DNA from: RPQJ01 sp963707145
GTDB lineage: Bacteria; Pseudomonadota; Gammaproteobacteria; Steroidobacterales; Steroidobacteraceae
Direction: 5' to 3'
DNA length: 64,000 bases
Assembly: GCA_963707145.1 (NCBI GenBank)
Contig: CAVPOQ010000007.1
Location: forward strand, 434,001-498,000
Shown: positions 17,255 through 25,395 of the stretch, in pieces
Numbering within the stretch: position 1 is the first letter of the stretch
How the letters are laid out: each line of letters opens with the position of its first letter
Position numbers and translations under genes: made by a program
Notes under the pieces: model-generated
The model's input: the letters and a program-made list of their open reading frames with translations, nothing else
Database searches by the model: none
Told to the model about the DNA's origin: nothing

Positions 17255-18370
17255 CTACTTCAGGAACTGCGCGAGCGGCGTGTAGGGCAGGTCGAGCGCC
17301 TGCGCGACCGCCTGGTTGGTGACGTGGCCGGCGTGCACGTTCAGGCCGTTGGCGAGGTGCGGATCGGCCTGCATCGCCGCCTTCCAGCCGTGGTCGGCGA
17401 GCTTGCGCGCGAAGGGCAGCGTGGCGTTGTTGAGCGCAAAGGTCGACGTGCGCGGCACCGCGCCGGGCATGTTGGCCACGCAGTAGTGGATCACGTCGTC
17501 CACCACGTAGGTGGGCTCCGCGTGCGTGGTCGCCTTGCTGGTCTCGAAGCACCCGCCCTGGTCGATCGAGATGTCCACCAGCACCGCACCCGCCTTCATG
17601 CGGCGGACCATGTCGCGCGTGACCAGCTTCGGCGCGGCCGCGCCTGCGATCAGCACCGCGCCGATCACGAGGTCGGCGTCGATCACCAGCGCGTCGATGT
17701 GCGCCTGCGTGGAGTATTCGGTGCGCAGCGATGGCCCGAAGATCGACGACAGCTCGCGCAGCCGCTTCACCGAGCGGTCCACGACCGTCACGTCCGCGCG
17801 CAGCCCGACGGCCATTTCGGCCGCGTGCGTGCCCGACACGCCGCCGCCCAGGATCACGACCTTGGCCGGTGCCACGCCCGGCACGCCGCCCAGCAGGATG
17901 CCGCGACCACCATTGGCCTTCTGCAGGCAGTACGCGCCCACCTGCACCGACATCCGGCCGGCAACCTCGCTCATCGGCGTGAGCAGCGGCAGCGAGCCGT
18001 CCGGGGCGGTCACGGTCTCGTAGGCGATGCAGGTGGCGCCCGACTTGATCAGTGCCTCGGTCTGCCGCGGATCGGGGGCGAGGTGCAGGTAGGTGTAGAG
18101 CACCTGGCCTGCGCGCAGCATCGCGCACTCGGCAGGCTGCGGCTCCTTCACCTTCACGATCATCTCGGACTTCGCGAACACCTCCGGGGCGTCGGCAGCG
18201 ATCTGCGCGCCGACGTGCTGGTAGTCGGCGTCGGTGAAGCCGATGCCGGTCGCGGCGCCGGTCTGCACCAGCACCTCGTGGCCGCTCTCGACCAGTTCGC
18301 GAACGGCCGCCGGCACGAGGCCGACGCGGTATTCGTGGACCTTGATTTCCTTCGGCACACCGATGCGCAT
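17255..18370 (-). CDS. ald: Alanine dehydrogenase
   Basis: A 371-residue NAD-dependent enzyme interconverting L-alanine with pyruvate and ammonia. MRIGVPKEIKVHEYRVGLVP at the start, VKVKEPQPAE and the NAD-binding VVILGGGVSGTHAAEMAVGL (about 168-187) are diagnostic. VDISIDQGGCFETSKATTHAEP and FALNNATLPFARKLA complete the pattern. The ATG at 18370 has GGGGGAG directly upstream; an in-frame upstream ATG at 18439 would add an unconserved extension. The length equals that of characterised Ald enzymes. It is divergent from the retropepsin gene. Confidence 0.95.
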   Translation of the reverse strand: MRIGVPKEIKVHEYRVGLVPAAVRELVESGHEVLVQTGAATGIGFTDADYQHVGAQIAADAPEVFAKSEMIVKVKEPQPAECAMLRAGQVLYTYLHLAPDPRQTEALIKSGATCIAYETVTAPDGSLPLLTPMSEVAGRMSVQVGAYCLQKANGGRGILLGGVPGVAPAKVVILGGGVSGTHAAEMAVGLRADVTVVDRSVKRLRELSSIFGPSLRTEYSTQAHIDALVIDADLVIGAVLIAGAAAPKLVTRDMVRRMKAGAVLVDISIDQGGCFETSKATTHAEPTYVVDDVIHYCVANMPGAVPRTSTFALNNATLPFARKLADHGWKAAMQADPHLANGLNVHAGHVTNQAVAQALDLPYTPLAQFLK

Positions 18371-18671
18371 GATCTCCCCCTCAGGGACGTGGTTGGTTTG
18401 GAGCGGAGAATACCCAGCCGATGGCCTGAGAGCATGCAATTTCGGCGGGCATGCAACGTCTGCGTGCCGTGAAACGCGCCGGCCCCGGCATTTCAGGGCA
18501 GAATGTTGCAGTGACCGCCGACCGCACCGACCGTCTGATCCTCACGGGACCGCTGCGCACTGCGCGCCAGGGCGTCGAGCGGCCGGTTCGTACGTGAACG
18601 CGCGTGCGTCGGCGGCCGCCTGGTCGCGCGACCGACGCAACCAATTGACCGCGGGCGCGGTCAGAAGGGAC
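18371..18671. other. 301-bp divergent intergenic region (ald / retropepsin)
   Basis: No gene is seen. Two GCATGC palindromes sit 17 bases apart (18432-18437 and 18449-18454), each followed by AA, a possible operator near the ald start. A TGTTGC occurs at 18504. No convincing -35/-10 pair was found by eye. Confidence 0.45.
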
Positions 18672-19733
18672 ATGGGCATCACAACCTTCCGCATCGCCCG
18701 GGCCTGCGCCGCAGCGGCGTCGGCCCTGCTGCTGCTCGCCGGCGGAACGGCCCGGGCAACCGATCCGGCCGCGCCTGCGCCGGTCGCCGTGGCACCCGTG
18801 GCTCCGGCGGTCGTGCCACCCGTCCCGCCGGAACCCGGCCCGCTCTACGCCACGCGCACCACGCTCGATCGGATCGGCCGCATCGTGGCTCCAGTGGAGA
18901 TCAACGGCCGCGGGCCGTTCCGGTTCATCCTCGACACCGGTGCGAACAGTTCGGCCATTTCCGAAGCGACCGCGCTGGCGCTCGATCTGGTGCCGATCGA
19001 CGGGGCGGTGATCAACGTGCACGGCGTGACCGGTTCCGCCACGCTGCCGGTGGTGCAGGTCGCGACCCTGCGGGCGGGCGAACTGCTGCTCGAGAGCCAG
19101 CGCCTGCCGGTGCTGCCGCCCGCAGTGTTCGCCGGCATGGACGGCATCCTCGGCGTGGACGCGCTGCAGGATGCCCGCATCGAGGTCGACTTCGGCCGCG
19201 ACCGGGTGACCATCCGCCGCTCGAGCGGGCGGCGAGCACCGAAGGGCTTCCTGGTCGTACACGCGTTTCTGCAGAACGGCGGACTGTTGCTCGTGGACGG
19301 GCAGGTCGGCCGCGTGCCGGTCAAGGCGATCGTGGACACCGGCGCCGAGCGCAGCCTCGGCAACGAGGCGCTGCGCTCGGCGCTGGTCGACGGCGCGCGC
19401 CGGCCGCACGAGACGGTGGCCACGACGGTCATCGGGGCGACGCCCCAGATCGCGCAGGGACTGTCGTTCGAGGCGCCCTCGATCGACATCGGCGGGGCGC
19501 GCCTCAACAACCTCACCGTCACCTTCGGCGACCTGCACGTGTTCGACATCTGGTCGCTGCTCGAGGAGCCCGCGATCCTCATCGGCATGGATCTGCTCGG
19601 CACGCTCGAGCAGTTCGTCGTGGACTACTCGCGCCGCGAGTTCCACCTGAAGCCGGTCTCCTCGGGGCAGCCGACGCTGCGCCGCTGCGGCGGGATCGAG
19701 TGCAACACGCGCATTCCCCCGCCCGAGGCCTGA
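18672..19733 (+). CDS. Secreted tandem retropepsin-like aspartyl protease
   Basis: A 353-residue protein with a secretion signal (MGITTFRIARACAAAASALLLLAGG) and an Ala/Pro linker (about 31-57). Two retropepsin-like domains follow in one chain: the first has FILDTGANSSAIS (Asp88), the second AIVDTGAERSLGN (Asp222). Each is followed by a hydrophobic flap and an I-L-G-V/I-G-M-D motif (ILGVDALQ, ILIGMDLLG). Retropepsins normally act as homodimers giving one Asp each; having both half-sites in one polypeptide would allow an intramolecular active site. The tail has a Cys pair (RRCGGIECN). ATG 18672 follows AAGGGAC. It is expected in the periplasm; no substrate is known. Confidence 0.88.
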   Translation: MGITTFRIARACAAAASALLLLAGGTARATDPAAPAPVAVAPVAPAVVPPVPPEPGPLYATRTTLDRIGRIVAPVEINGRGPFRFILDTGANSSAISEATALALDLVPIDGAVINVHGVTGSATLPVVQVATLRAGELLLESQRLPVLPPAVFAGMDGILGVDALQDARIEVDFGRDRVTIRRSSGRRAPKGFLVVHAFLQNGGLLLVDGQVGRVPVKAIVDTGAERSLGNEALRSALVDGARRPHETVATTVIGATPQIAQGLSFEAPSIDIGGARLNNLTVTFGDLHVFDIWSLLEEPAILIGMDLLGTLEQFVVDYSRREFHLKPVSSGQPTLRRCGGIECNTRIPPPEA

Positions 19734-19764
19734 GCGCCTGCCGAGGCGCTGCCGGCAGAGCGTC

Positions 19765-20706
19765 TCAGGGTCGCGTCAGCGCCAGCCGCCAGCCGACGAG
19801 GTTCTCGCCCGCGTGGTGCTGAAGCCCGGGGGGCGGGCAGTCGAAGCCCGCGCGCCGGGCGGTGGCCGCCATGGTCTCCATCTGCTCCGCCGACTGCGCG
19901 CAGCCCACGAGGTCCTGCAGGCGGCGCACGCCGGAGCGCACCTCGCGCTCGAAGCGGTCCACCTCGCGCTCGAATCCCGCGGCGCCCGTTTCGCGACGGA
20001 TGCCAAGCAGCTTCTGCACGCCGTCGATCACCACGTGCAGCAGGTGCGGCGCGAAGCTCGAGGCCGCCGCCTGCTGCAGGCGCGCGCCGGCGGCCGAGAG
20101 CTCTGCCCAGGTCGCACGCGACGCGGCCGCCGACTCGCGCTCCGCGGCGGCGTGGCGCCGCAGCTTGCGCAGGATCTTCGTGTCCTCGAGCACCAGCGCG
20201 CCCTGCGCGAGCGATTCGCGCGCGTTGCGGATCAGCACCGACTGCTCGTGGTGCAGCACGAACAGTGCGCGGCCGCCGGGACGGAGCACGCGGTGGACCT
20301 CGGCCAGCGCGCGCGGCGTGTCCGTGTACTCGAGGGCGTACTGCCCGCTGACCGCGTCGAAACTGCCGTCGGCGAAACCGAGGCGTTCGCAGGGCACGCC
20401 GGCGTGGAACGCGATGCCGGCGAACAGCGAGGCGCCGTTGGGCACGTGGCGCGGCGGATCGATCGCGGCGAGATCCGCGCCGTGGATTTCGAGGCGCCGG
20501 CCGGCGGCCGCGGCGGCCTCCTTCGCGAGCAGCGTGATCGCGCCATTGCCGGTGCCGACGTCGAGCACGCGCGCCCCGTCGTCGAGCGCGGCGAAGAACG
20601 CGAGCCACAGGTCGCGCAGCTCGAGCGTGTAGGTGGTGCCCGGCCCCATGGGGCAGGTCGCGATCGCGCCGCCGCGGTAATAGGTTTCCCAGTGCTCGAC
20701 GCTCAT
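19765..20706 (-). CDS. Class I SAM-dependent methyltransferase
   Basis: A 313-residue protein from ATG 20706 (MSVEHWETYYRGG). Motif I VLDVGTGNGAIT is at about residues 49-60, the acidic residue after strand 2 is in EIHGADLAAIDPP, and motif II/III appears as FDAVSGQYALEYTD and HRVLRPGGRALFVLHH. The C-terminal 150 residues are helical and Arg/Ala-rich, with no recognised substrate domain. The substrate is unknown. It is convergent with the retropepsin gene and divergent from the next small gene. Confidence 0.87.
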   Translation of the reverse strand: MSVEHWETYYRGGAIATCPMGPGTTYTLELRDLWLAFFAALDDGARVLDVGTGNGAITLLAKEAAAAAGRRLEIHGADLAAIDPPRHVPNGASLFAGIAFHAGVPCERLGFADGSFDAVSGQYALEYTDTPRALAEVHRVLRPGGRALFVLHHEQSVLIRNARESLAQGALVLEDTKILRKLRRHAAAERESAAASRATWAELSAAGARLQQAAASSFAPHLLHVVIDGVQKLLGIRRETGAAGFEREVDRFEREVRSGVRRLQDLVGCAQSAEQMETMAATARRAGFDCPPPGLQHHAGENLVGWRLALTRP

Positions 20707-20918
20707 GTCGCGCTCGCTGCGCCGCGTACCCGGTACGAAGGGCGGCATTATGGCGAGGCGACGGCCGGCGCGGCCAGACGTCGCCTCGCGGCCGCGCCTG
20801 CGCCCGGAGATCGCGACCCTGCCCGAAGCCGCGGCGGGGCGGGCGCGCGGGCAGTAACATGTCGCCTCCCCGCGCGGGCGCCACGCGCCCGCGCAGCCTG
20901 GCTCGAGGAGATGCGACG

Positions 20919-21496
20919 GTGAGAGGTCCGAATCTGCGCCCGCGCTGGGCGCTGCTGCCGCTGGGGTTTGCCGTGCTCGCCGCGCAGGCCGCGGGCAGCG
21001 ATGCGCCGCAGCGCTGCGCCGCGATCGGCGAAGACCGCGCCCGGCTCGCGTGCTACGACGCGATCTTCCGCAAGCCCGCGGCACCGGTGGCGAGCGCGGC
21101 CGCTCCGGATGCCGCTGCGACCCCGGTGGCCGTTGCGGGTCCGGCCGCCGCCGCGGTCCCGGCCGCCGCGGGGACGGCCGCCGCGGAACTGCCGCCGCAG
21201 CCAGCCCGGAAGCCGACTTCGGTCTCACCGACGCCGCCAAGCGGGCGCGCGATCCGGAGAAGGCGAAGGAGGAGATGCCCGAGAGCATCACCGGCAAGGT
21301 CGCCGCCGTCGCCCGCCGGCCAGCCGGCGAACTGACCGTGACGCTCGAGAACGGTCAGGTCTGGACCCAGCTGACGGTGGATCAGCGTGTACGAGTGGCC
21401 GCCGGAGACACCGTGACCATCAGGAAGGCCGCGCTCGGATCGCACATGCTGGTGACCGCCAACCGATACGGGACGCGCGTCCGCCGCGTGAAGTGA
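20919..21496 (+). pseudogene. Small secreted envelope protein, frame broken near 21205
   Basis: GTG 20919 follows GAGGAG and opens a signal peptide (ALLPLGFAVLAAQAAGS), then CAAIGEDRARLACYDAIF, a two-Cys motif common at the N terminus of small periplasmic proteobacterial proteins. An Ala/Pro linker follows. At about 21200-21212 the frame must gain one base to reach PEADFGLTDAAKRARDPEK. The conserved C-terminal OB-like domain then follows (GKVAAVARRPAGELTVTLENGQVWTQL, RKAALGSHMLVTANRYGTRVRRVK). Both halves match one protein of about 192 residues. Function is unknown. As with the M3 gene, a real mutation and an assembly error cannot be told apart here. Confidence 0.75.
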
Positions 21497-21573
21497 TGCG
21501 TCCGGGCGTCGCCGGCGCGGCGGAGAGACTCTTCGCTGGCGGCCGCACGGTCGCGGATTTGCGGGGACATTGG

Positions 21574-23259
21574 ATGCAGAACGTGAATGCGACACGGCTC
21601 GAGGCGCTGGTCCGCGCGGCGGCACGGGCCCGCCAGTCGGGCGATTTCGCCACCGCGCTCGCCATCGCGGGGCAGGCGGCGCAGGAGCGCCTCGCGCACC
21701 CGCTGCTGCTGCGCGTGCAGGCCGAGGCGCTCGCGGTGGCGGGCCGCTATGCCGAGGCGGGGCAGCTGCTCAACCGCGCGCTCGCACTCGCGCCCAACGA
21801 TCCGCTCACGATCACCGACATCGGCCGCGTGCTGGTGGCGGAGAACCGCCTGGAGGAAGCAATCCGCGCATTCGAAGCTGCCGTGACGGTGCACCCGGGC
21901 CTCGCGGCGGCGTGGCTCGAACTCGGGTCGGCGCGCGAGATCGCCGGTGACGACGCTGCCGCGCGCACCGCCTACGAGCGGGCGAAGTCGCTCGTTCCGG
22001 GCAACGCCGAGGCCTGGGCGGCGCTCGCGACGATTGCGATGCGCCGCGGCGACGCCGCGCAGGCGCGTACGCTCGCGGCGGAAGCGCTGCGGCTGCAGGC
22101 CGATCACCCCGGCGCGAGCCTCGTGCTGGCGAGCACCGACCTCGATCGCGGCGCCGCCCCGGAGGCGCACGCGCGGCTCGAGCCGCTGCTCGCACGCAAG
22201 GTGCTCGACGAGCGGCAGCAGCAGGTGGCGCTCGGGCTCCTCGGCGACGCGCTCGACCGCCTCGGGCGCATCGACGAGGCCTTCGCCGCCTACACGCGCA
22301 TGAACGAGGAGACGGTGCGCGTGGCGGCGCCGCGCTTCGACGACGGCGGGCGCGTCGAGAGCCATCTCGAGTTCGTGCGCCGCCTCACGCGCTGGTTCGA
22401 GCGGCAGGATCCGGCCGTGTGGCGCGCACCGGCCGCTGCAGGCGGCGAGGTGAGCCCAGTGCGCCGTCACGTGTTCCTGCTCGGCTACCCGCGCTCGGGC
22501 AATACGCTGGTGGAGAACGTGCTGGCGAGCCTGCCCGGCGTACGCTCGCTCGAGGAGCGCCCCACGCTCGCCGAGGCCGATCTCGCGTTCCTGCGCGACG
22601 ACCGCGCACTCGACCAGCTCACCCATCTCGACCCGGCGCTCGCTGCCCGGCATCGGGAGGCCTACTGGCAGCGCGTCCGCGCCGAGGTGCCGGACGTGGA
22701 TGGCCAGGTGTTCGTCGACATGGCGCCGCTCAACGGCATCAAGCTGCCGATGATCGCCCGGCTGTTCCCGGACGCGCTGGTCGTGCTGTGCCGCCGCGAT
22801 CCGCGCGACGTGGTGCTGAGCTGCTTCCGGCGGCATTTCCGCGTCAACCCGTCGACCTACCAGATGGCCGGCCTCGAGCGTGCGGCACGGCACTACGACG
22901 CAGTGATGCGCCTGGTCGAACTGCACCTCGCGACGCTGCCGCTGCCGGTGCACGTCGTGGACTATGCCGCGCTCGTGGCCGACTTCGACGCGACCACGCG
23001 CGCGCTCGCGGAGTTCGTCGGCGTGCCGTGGACGGAGGACGCGAGGGAATTCGGCCGCACCGCCGCGGCGCGCGAGGTGCGCACGGTGAGCGCACCGCAG
23101 GTGCGACGGGGCCTCTTCGACGGGACCCGGCAGTGGGAGCGCTACCGCGAACAGATGGCGCCGGTGCTGCCGCTGCTCGAGCCCTGGGTCGCGCGGTTCG
23201 GCTACGCGTCCAGCGCCGGCCCGAGTGCCAGCCTGAGCGGGTCCAGCCAGGGCTCGTAG
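21574..23259 (+). CDS. TPR-repeat sulfotransferase family protein
   Basis: A 561-residue two-domain protein. Residues about 10-260 are tetratricopeptide repeats (AGRYAEAGQLLNRALALAPNDP and similar). The C-terminal sulfotransferase domain has the PAPS 5'-phosphosulfate loop FLLGYPRSGNT and the 3'-phosphate site CRRDPRDVVLSCFRRHF. It would move sulfate from PAPS to an unknown acceptor in the cytosol. I chose ATG 21574 because GGGGA precedes it; ATG 21496, overlapping the previous stop, would add 26 residues. Its last 58 bases overlap the end of the convergent paralogue. With the neighbouring TonB receptor and TPR-AspH it makes up a modification/transport locus. Confidence 0.88.
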   Translation: MQNVNATRLEALVRAAARARQSGDFATALAIAGQAAQERLAHPLLLRVQAEALAVAGRYAEAGQLLNRALALAPNDPLTITDIGRVLVAENRLEEAIRAFEAAVTVHPGLAAAWLELGSAREIAGDDAAARTAYERAKSLVPGNAEAWAALATIAMRRGDAAQARTLAAEALRLQADHPGASLVLASTDLDRGAAPEAHARLEPLLARKVLDERQQQVALGLLGDALDRLGRIDEAFAAYTRMNEETVRVAAPRFDDGGRVESHLEFVRRLTRWFERQDPAVWRAPAAAGGEVSPVRRHVFLLGYPRSGNTLVENVLASLPGVRSLEERPTLAEADLAFLRDDRALDQLTHLDPALAARHREAYWQRVRAEVPDVDGQVFVDMAPLNGIKLPMIARLFPDALVVLCRRDPRDVVLSCFRRHFRVNPSTYQMAGLERAARHYDAVMRLVELHLATLPLPVHVVDYAALVADFDATTRALAEFVGVPWTEDAREFGRTAAAREVRTVSAPQVRRGLFDGTRQWERYREQMAPVLPLLEPWVARFGYASSAGPSASLSGSSQGS

Positions 23260-25181
23260 TGCCGCCACTGCCCGAGCGCCTCCCGGTAGATCGGGCGGCG
23301 CACCTGCTCCGAGCTTGCGGTGGCGACGGCGCGCGGAGTCTCGTGGAAGCGCAGGCATGCCGCATCGAACGGCAGGCCGCAGTGCTCGAGCAGCCGGCGC
23401 ACCTCCGCGTCCGTGTCCTCGACCAGCCGTTCGTAGACCACGCGGTGCACGCGTCCGGGCAGCACCGTATCGACGTGCGCCATCAGCTCGACGTAGTCGC
23501 GGTAATAGCGCCCGAGGTCCTCGAGCGAGTAGGTGTAGTGCTGGCCGCGGGCGAAGTGCTGGCGGAAGCACGACCAGCAGCAGCCCATCGGGTCGCGGCG
23601 CACGTCGACGATCCGCGCGTTCGGCAGCATCAGGTGGATGAGCCCGGCGTGCAGCCAGTTGTTCGGCATCTTGTCGATGAAGCGCGGCACGCCTTCCTTG
23701 CGATGCAGGCGGGTCTCGCGCAGGTAGCGCTCGCCGAGTGAACGGAACTCGCCGGCGTCGAGTCCGGCCAGCACCTCGGGATAGGGCGCGCGGCCCGCGA
23801 GCGATCGGGCGATGCCGGCGACCTCGGGCAGCTCGCCGGTCCCCTCGATCGCCGGGTGGCTCGCGAGGATCTGCTCGACCAGCGTCGAGCCGGAGCGGGG
23901 CAGGCCGACGACGAAGATCGGATCGTCCGCCTCGCAGCCCCAGCCGCGGCGCCGCGCGACGAACTCCGGGGTGAAGAGCGCGCGGAAGCGGCGCACCAAC
24001 TGCGTGGTCGCCTCCGCGTCGTAGACGATGCCCGCGCGGCGGATGCGGTTGCCGTCGGCGTAGTGCGCGAACGATCCGGCGTACTGCCCGGCATCCTCCA
24101 GCGCCTTGCCGAGCGCGAAGTGCAGGTGCAGCCGGTCGTCGTCCGGGGCGCCCGCCCGCGCCAGCTGCGCCTGCATGGCTGCGACGTCCGCCGGTGAGAA
24201 CCGGAAAGTCTTGAGGTTGGCAAGACTCCACCACGCCTCGCCGAATCCCGGCGCGAGATCGAGACTGCGGCGGTACGCGGCGATGCCGTCGTCGGTGCGG
24301 CCCGCCGTCTTGAGCGCGTCGCCGTAGGCCATCCAGATGCGCGGATTGGACGGGTAGTCCGCAAGCACCGCCGCGAAAGCCTCGATGGCCCGTCCGTGAT
24401 CGCCGCTGCGACCGAGCAGGTTGGCCTGCAGGTTCAGGTAGGCGGGATTGCGCGGCTCGGTGGCGAGCAGGCGCTCCACCTCGGCCAGCGCCGCGTCGGT
24501 ACGGTTCTGCTCGTGCAGCACCAGGGCGTAGCAGTGGCGCGCGGCCGCGAAGCCCGGCGCGCGTGCGAGGCAGCGCTCGAGCAGCGCCGCGGCGTCGTCC
24601 CAGTGTCGCGCGCGCATGGCGAGGTCGGCCAGCATGCGCAGCGCGGCCGGGTCGTCGGGGAACTGGGCGAGATGCGCGCGCAGCAGCCGCTCGGCGTCGG
24701 CGAGGCGGCCCTCGCAGAGGGCCGTGGCCGGCGCGAGCAGGCGGGCGCCGCCGGTCGTGATCGCGACGTGGTTTGCCCAGGCCGCGTCCGCCCCGGCCGG
24801 GTCGCCCGCTTCCATCCGGTGGTCGGCGATCAGGCGCCACGCCTCGCCGACGTCGGGCTGCAGCGCGACCGCACGCTCGAGCGCCGCCAATGCCTCGTCG
24901 CGCCGGCCGGCGAGTCCGAGCGTTACGCCGAACTCGTACTGCACGGCTGCGGATCCCGGCTGGCGGCGGGCCAGCGGCTCGAGGATCGCGAGCGCGCCGG
25001 CGAGGTCGCCGAGCTGGCGCTGCGCCATGGCGAGGAACAGGACCGCGAGCGGATGGCCCGGAGCGGACTGCAGGATGGCGGCCGCCTCGCGGGATGCGAG
25101 CGACGGGTCGGAGCGCAGCAGCGCCGCGACGCGCTGCAGCGCCGCCTCGAGTGCGGTATCCGGCCTTGGTGCATTGCCCAT
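23202..25181 (-). CDS. TPR-repeat sulfotransferase family protein (second copy)
   Basis: A 659-residue paralogue of the convergent gene. About ten TPR-like helical pairs cover residues 10-370. The sulfotransferase domain has IFVVGLPRSGSTLVEQIL (PAPS loop), EGTGELPEV, FIDKMPNNWLHAG and VDVRRDPMGCCWSCFRQHF. The element QHYTYSLEDLGRYYRDYVELM is typical of the TPR-linked subgroup. ATG 25181 (MGNAPRPDTALE) is chosen; an upstream in-frame ATG at 25280 reaches into sequence without similarity. It lies downstream of the TonB receptor terminator on the same strand, so it likely has its own promoter. Confidence 0.88.
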   Translation of the reverse strand: MGNAPRPDTALEAALQRVAALLRSDPSLASREAAAILQSAPGHPLAVLFLAMAQRQLGDLAGALAILEPLARRQPGSAAVQYEFGVTLGLAGRRDEALAALERAVALQPDVGEAWRLIADHRMEAGDPAGADAAWANHVAITTGGARLLAPATALCEGRLADAERLLRAHLAQFPDDPAALRMLADLAMRARHWDDAAALLERCLARAPGFAAARHCYALVLHEQNRTDAALAEVERLLATEPRNPAYLNLQANLLGRSGDHGRAIEAFAAVLADYPSNPRIWMAYGDALKTAGRTDDGIAAYRRSLDLAPGFGEAWWSLANLKTFRFSPADVAAMQAQLARAGAPDDDRLHLHFALGKALEDAGQYAGSFAHYADGNRIRRAGIVYDAEATTQLVRRFRALFTPEFVARRRGWGCEADDPIFVVGLPRSGSTLVEQILASHPAIEGTGELPEVAGIARSLAGRAPYPEVLAGLDAGEFRSLGERYLRETRLHRKEGVPRFIDKMPNNWLHAGLIHLMLPNARIVDVRRDPMGCCWSCFRQHFARGQHYTYSLEDLGRYYRDYVELMAHVDTVLPGRVHRVVYERLVEDTDAEVRRLLEHCGLPFDAACLRFHETPRAVATASSEQVRRPIYREALGQWRHYEPWLDPLRLALGPALDA

Positions 25182-25333
25182 CGGGGTGTCGGGCTCCGGG
25201 AGCGCCAGCCTTCGATGACAGCCGGCGACGCCGACAAAGTCAATCGACCGAGGATCGCACCCCAGCCACGAAACACGCATCAGGCTGCGTCCGGCGCTTC
25301 ATCGGACGCGCGCTCGCGGCTTTCCGCGGGCAC

Positions 25334-25364
25334 AAAAAAAGACGGCGGGCCGAAGCCCGCCGTC
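25334..25364 (-). terminator. Rho-independent terminator of the TonB receptor gene
   Basis: On the minus strand a perfect 10-bp stem GACGGCGGGC/GCCCGCCGTC with a TTCG loop (25364-25341) is followed directly by seven T residues (25340-25334). It lies 31 bases past the receptor's stop. This is the clearest intrinsic terminator in the window. Confidence 0.93.
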
Positions 25365-25395
25365 CAGTACCACGTCGCCGTGGAATGTCAGCCGA

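Noticed and set aside
15233..18472. Open plus-strand frame of over 1000 codons antisense to the crotonase, SDR and ald genes
   Set aside because: It is a shadow of GC-rich codon bias: the minus strand carries three clear enzymes and this frame is rich in Arg, Ala, His and Val without any domain.
21382..24840. Long minus-strand frame spanning both sulfotransferase genes
   Set aside because: It is out of frame with the true minus-strand sulfotransferase and antisense to the plus-strand one.
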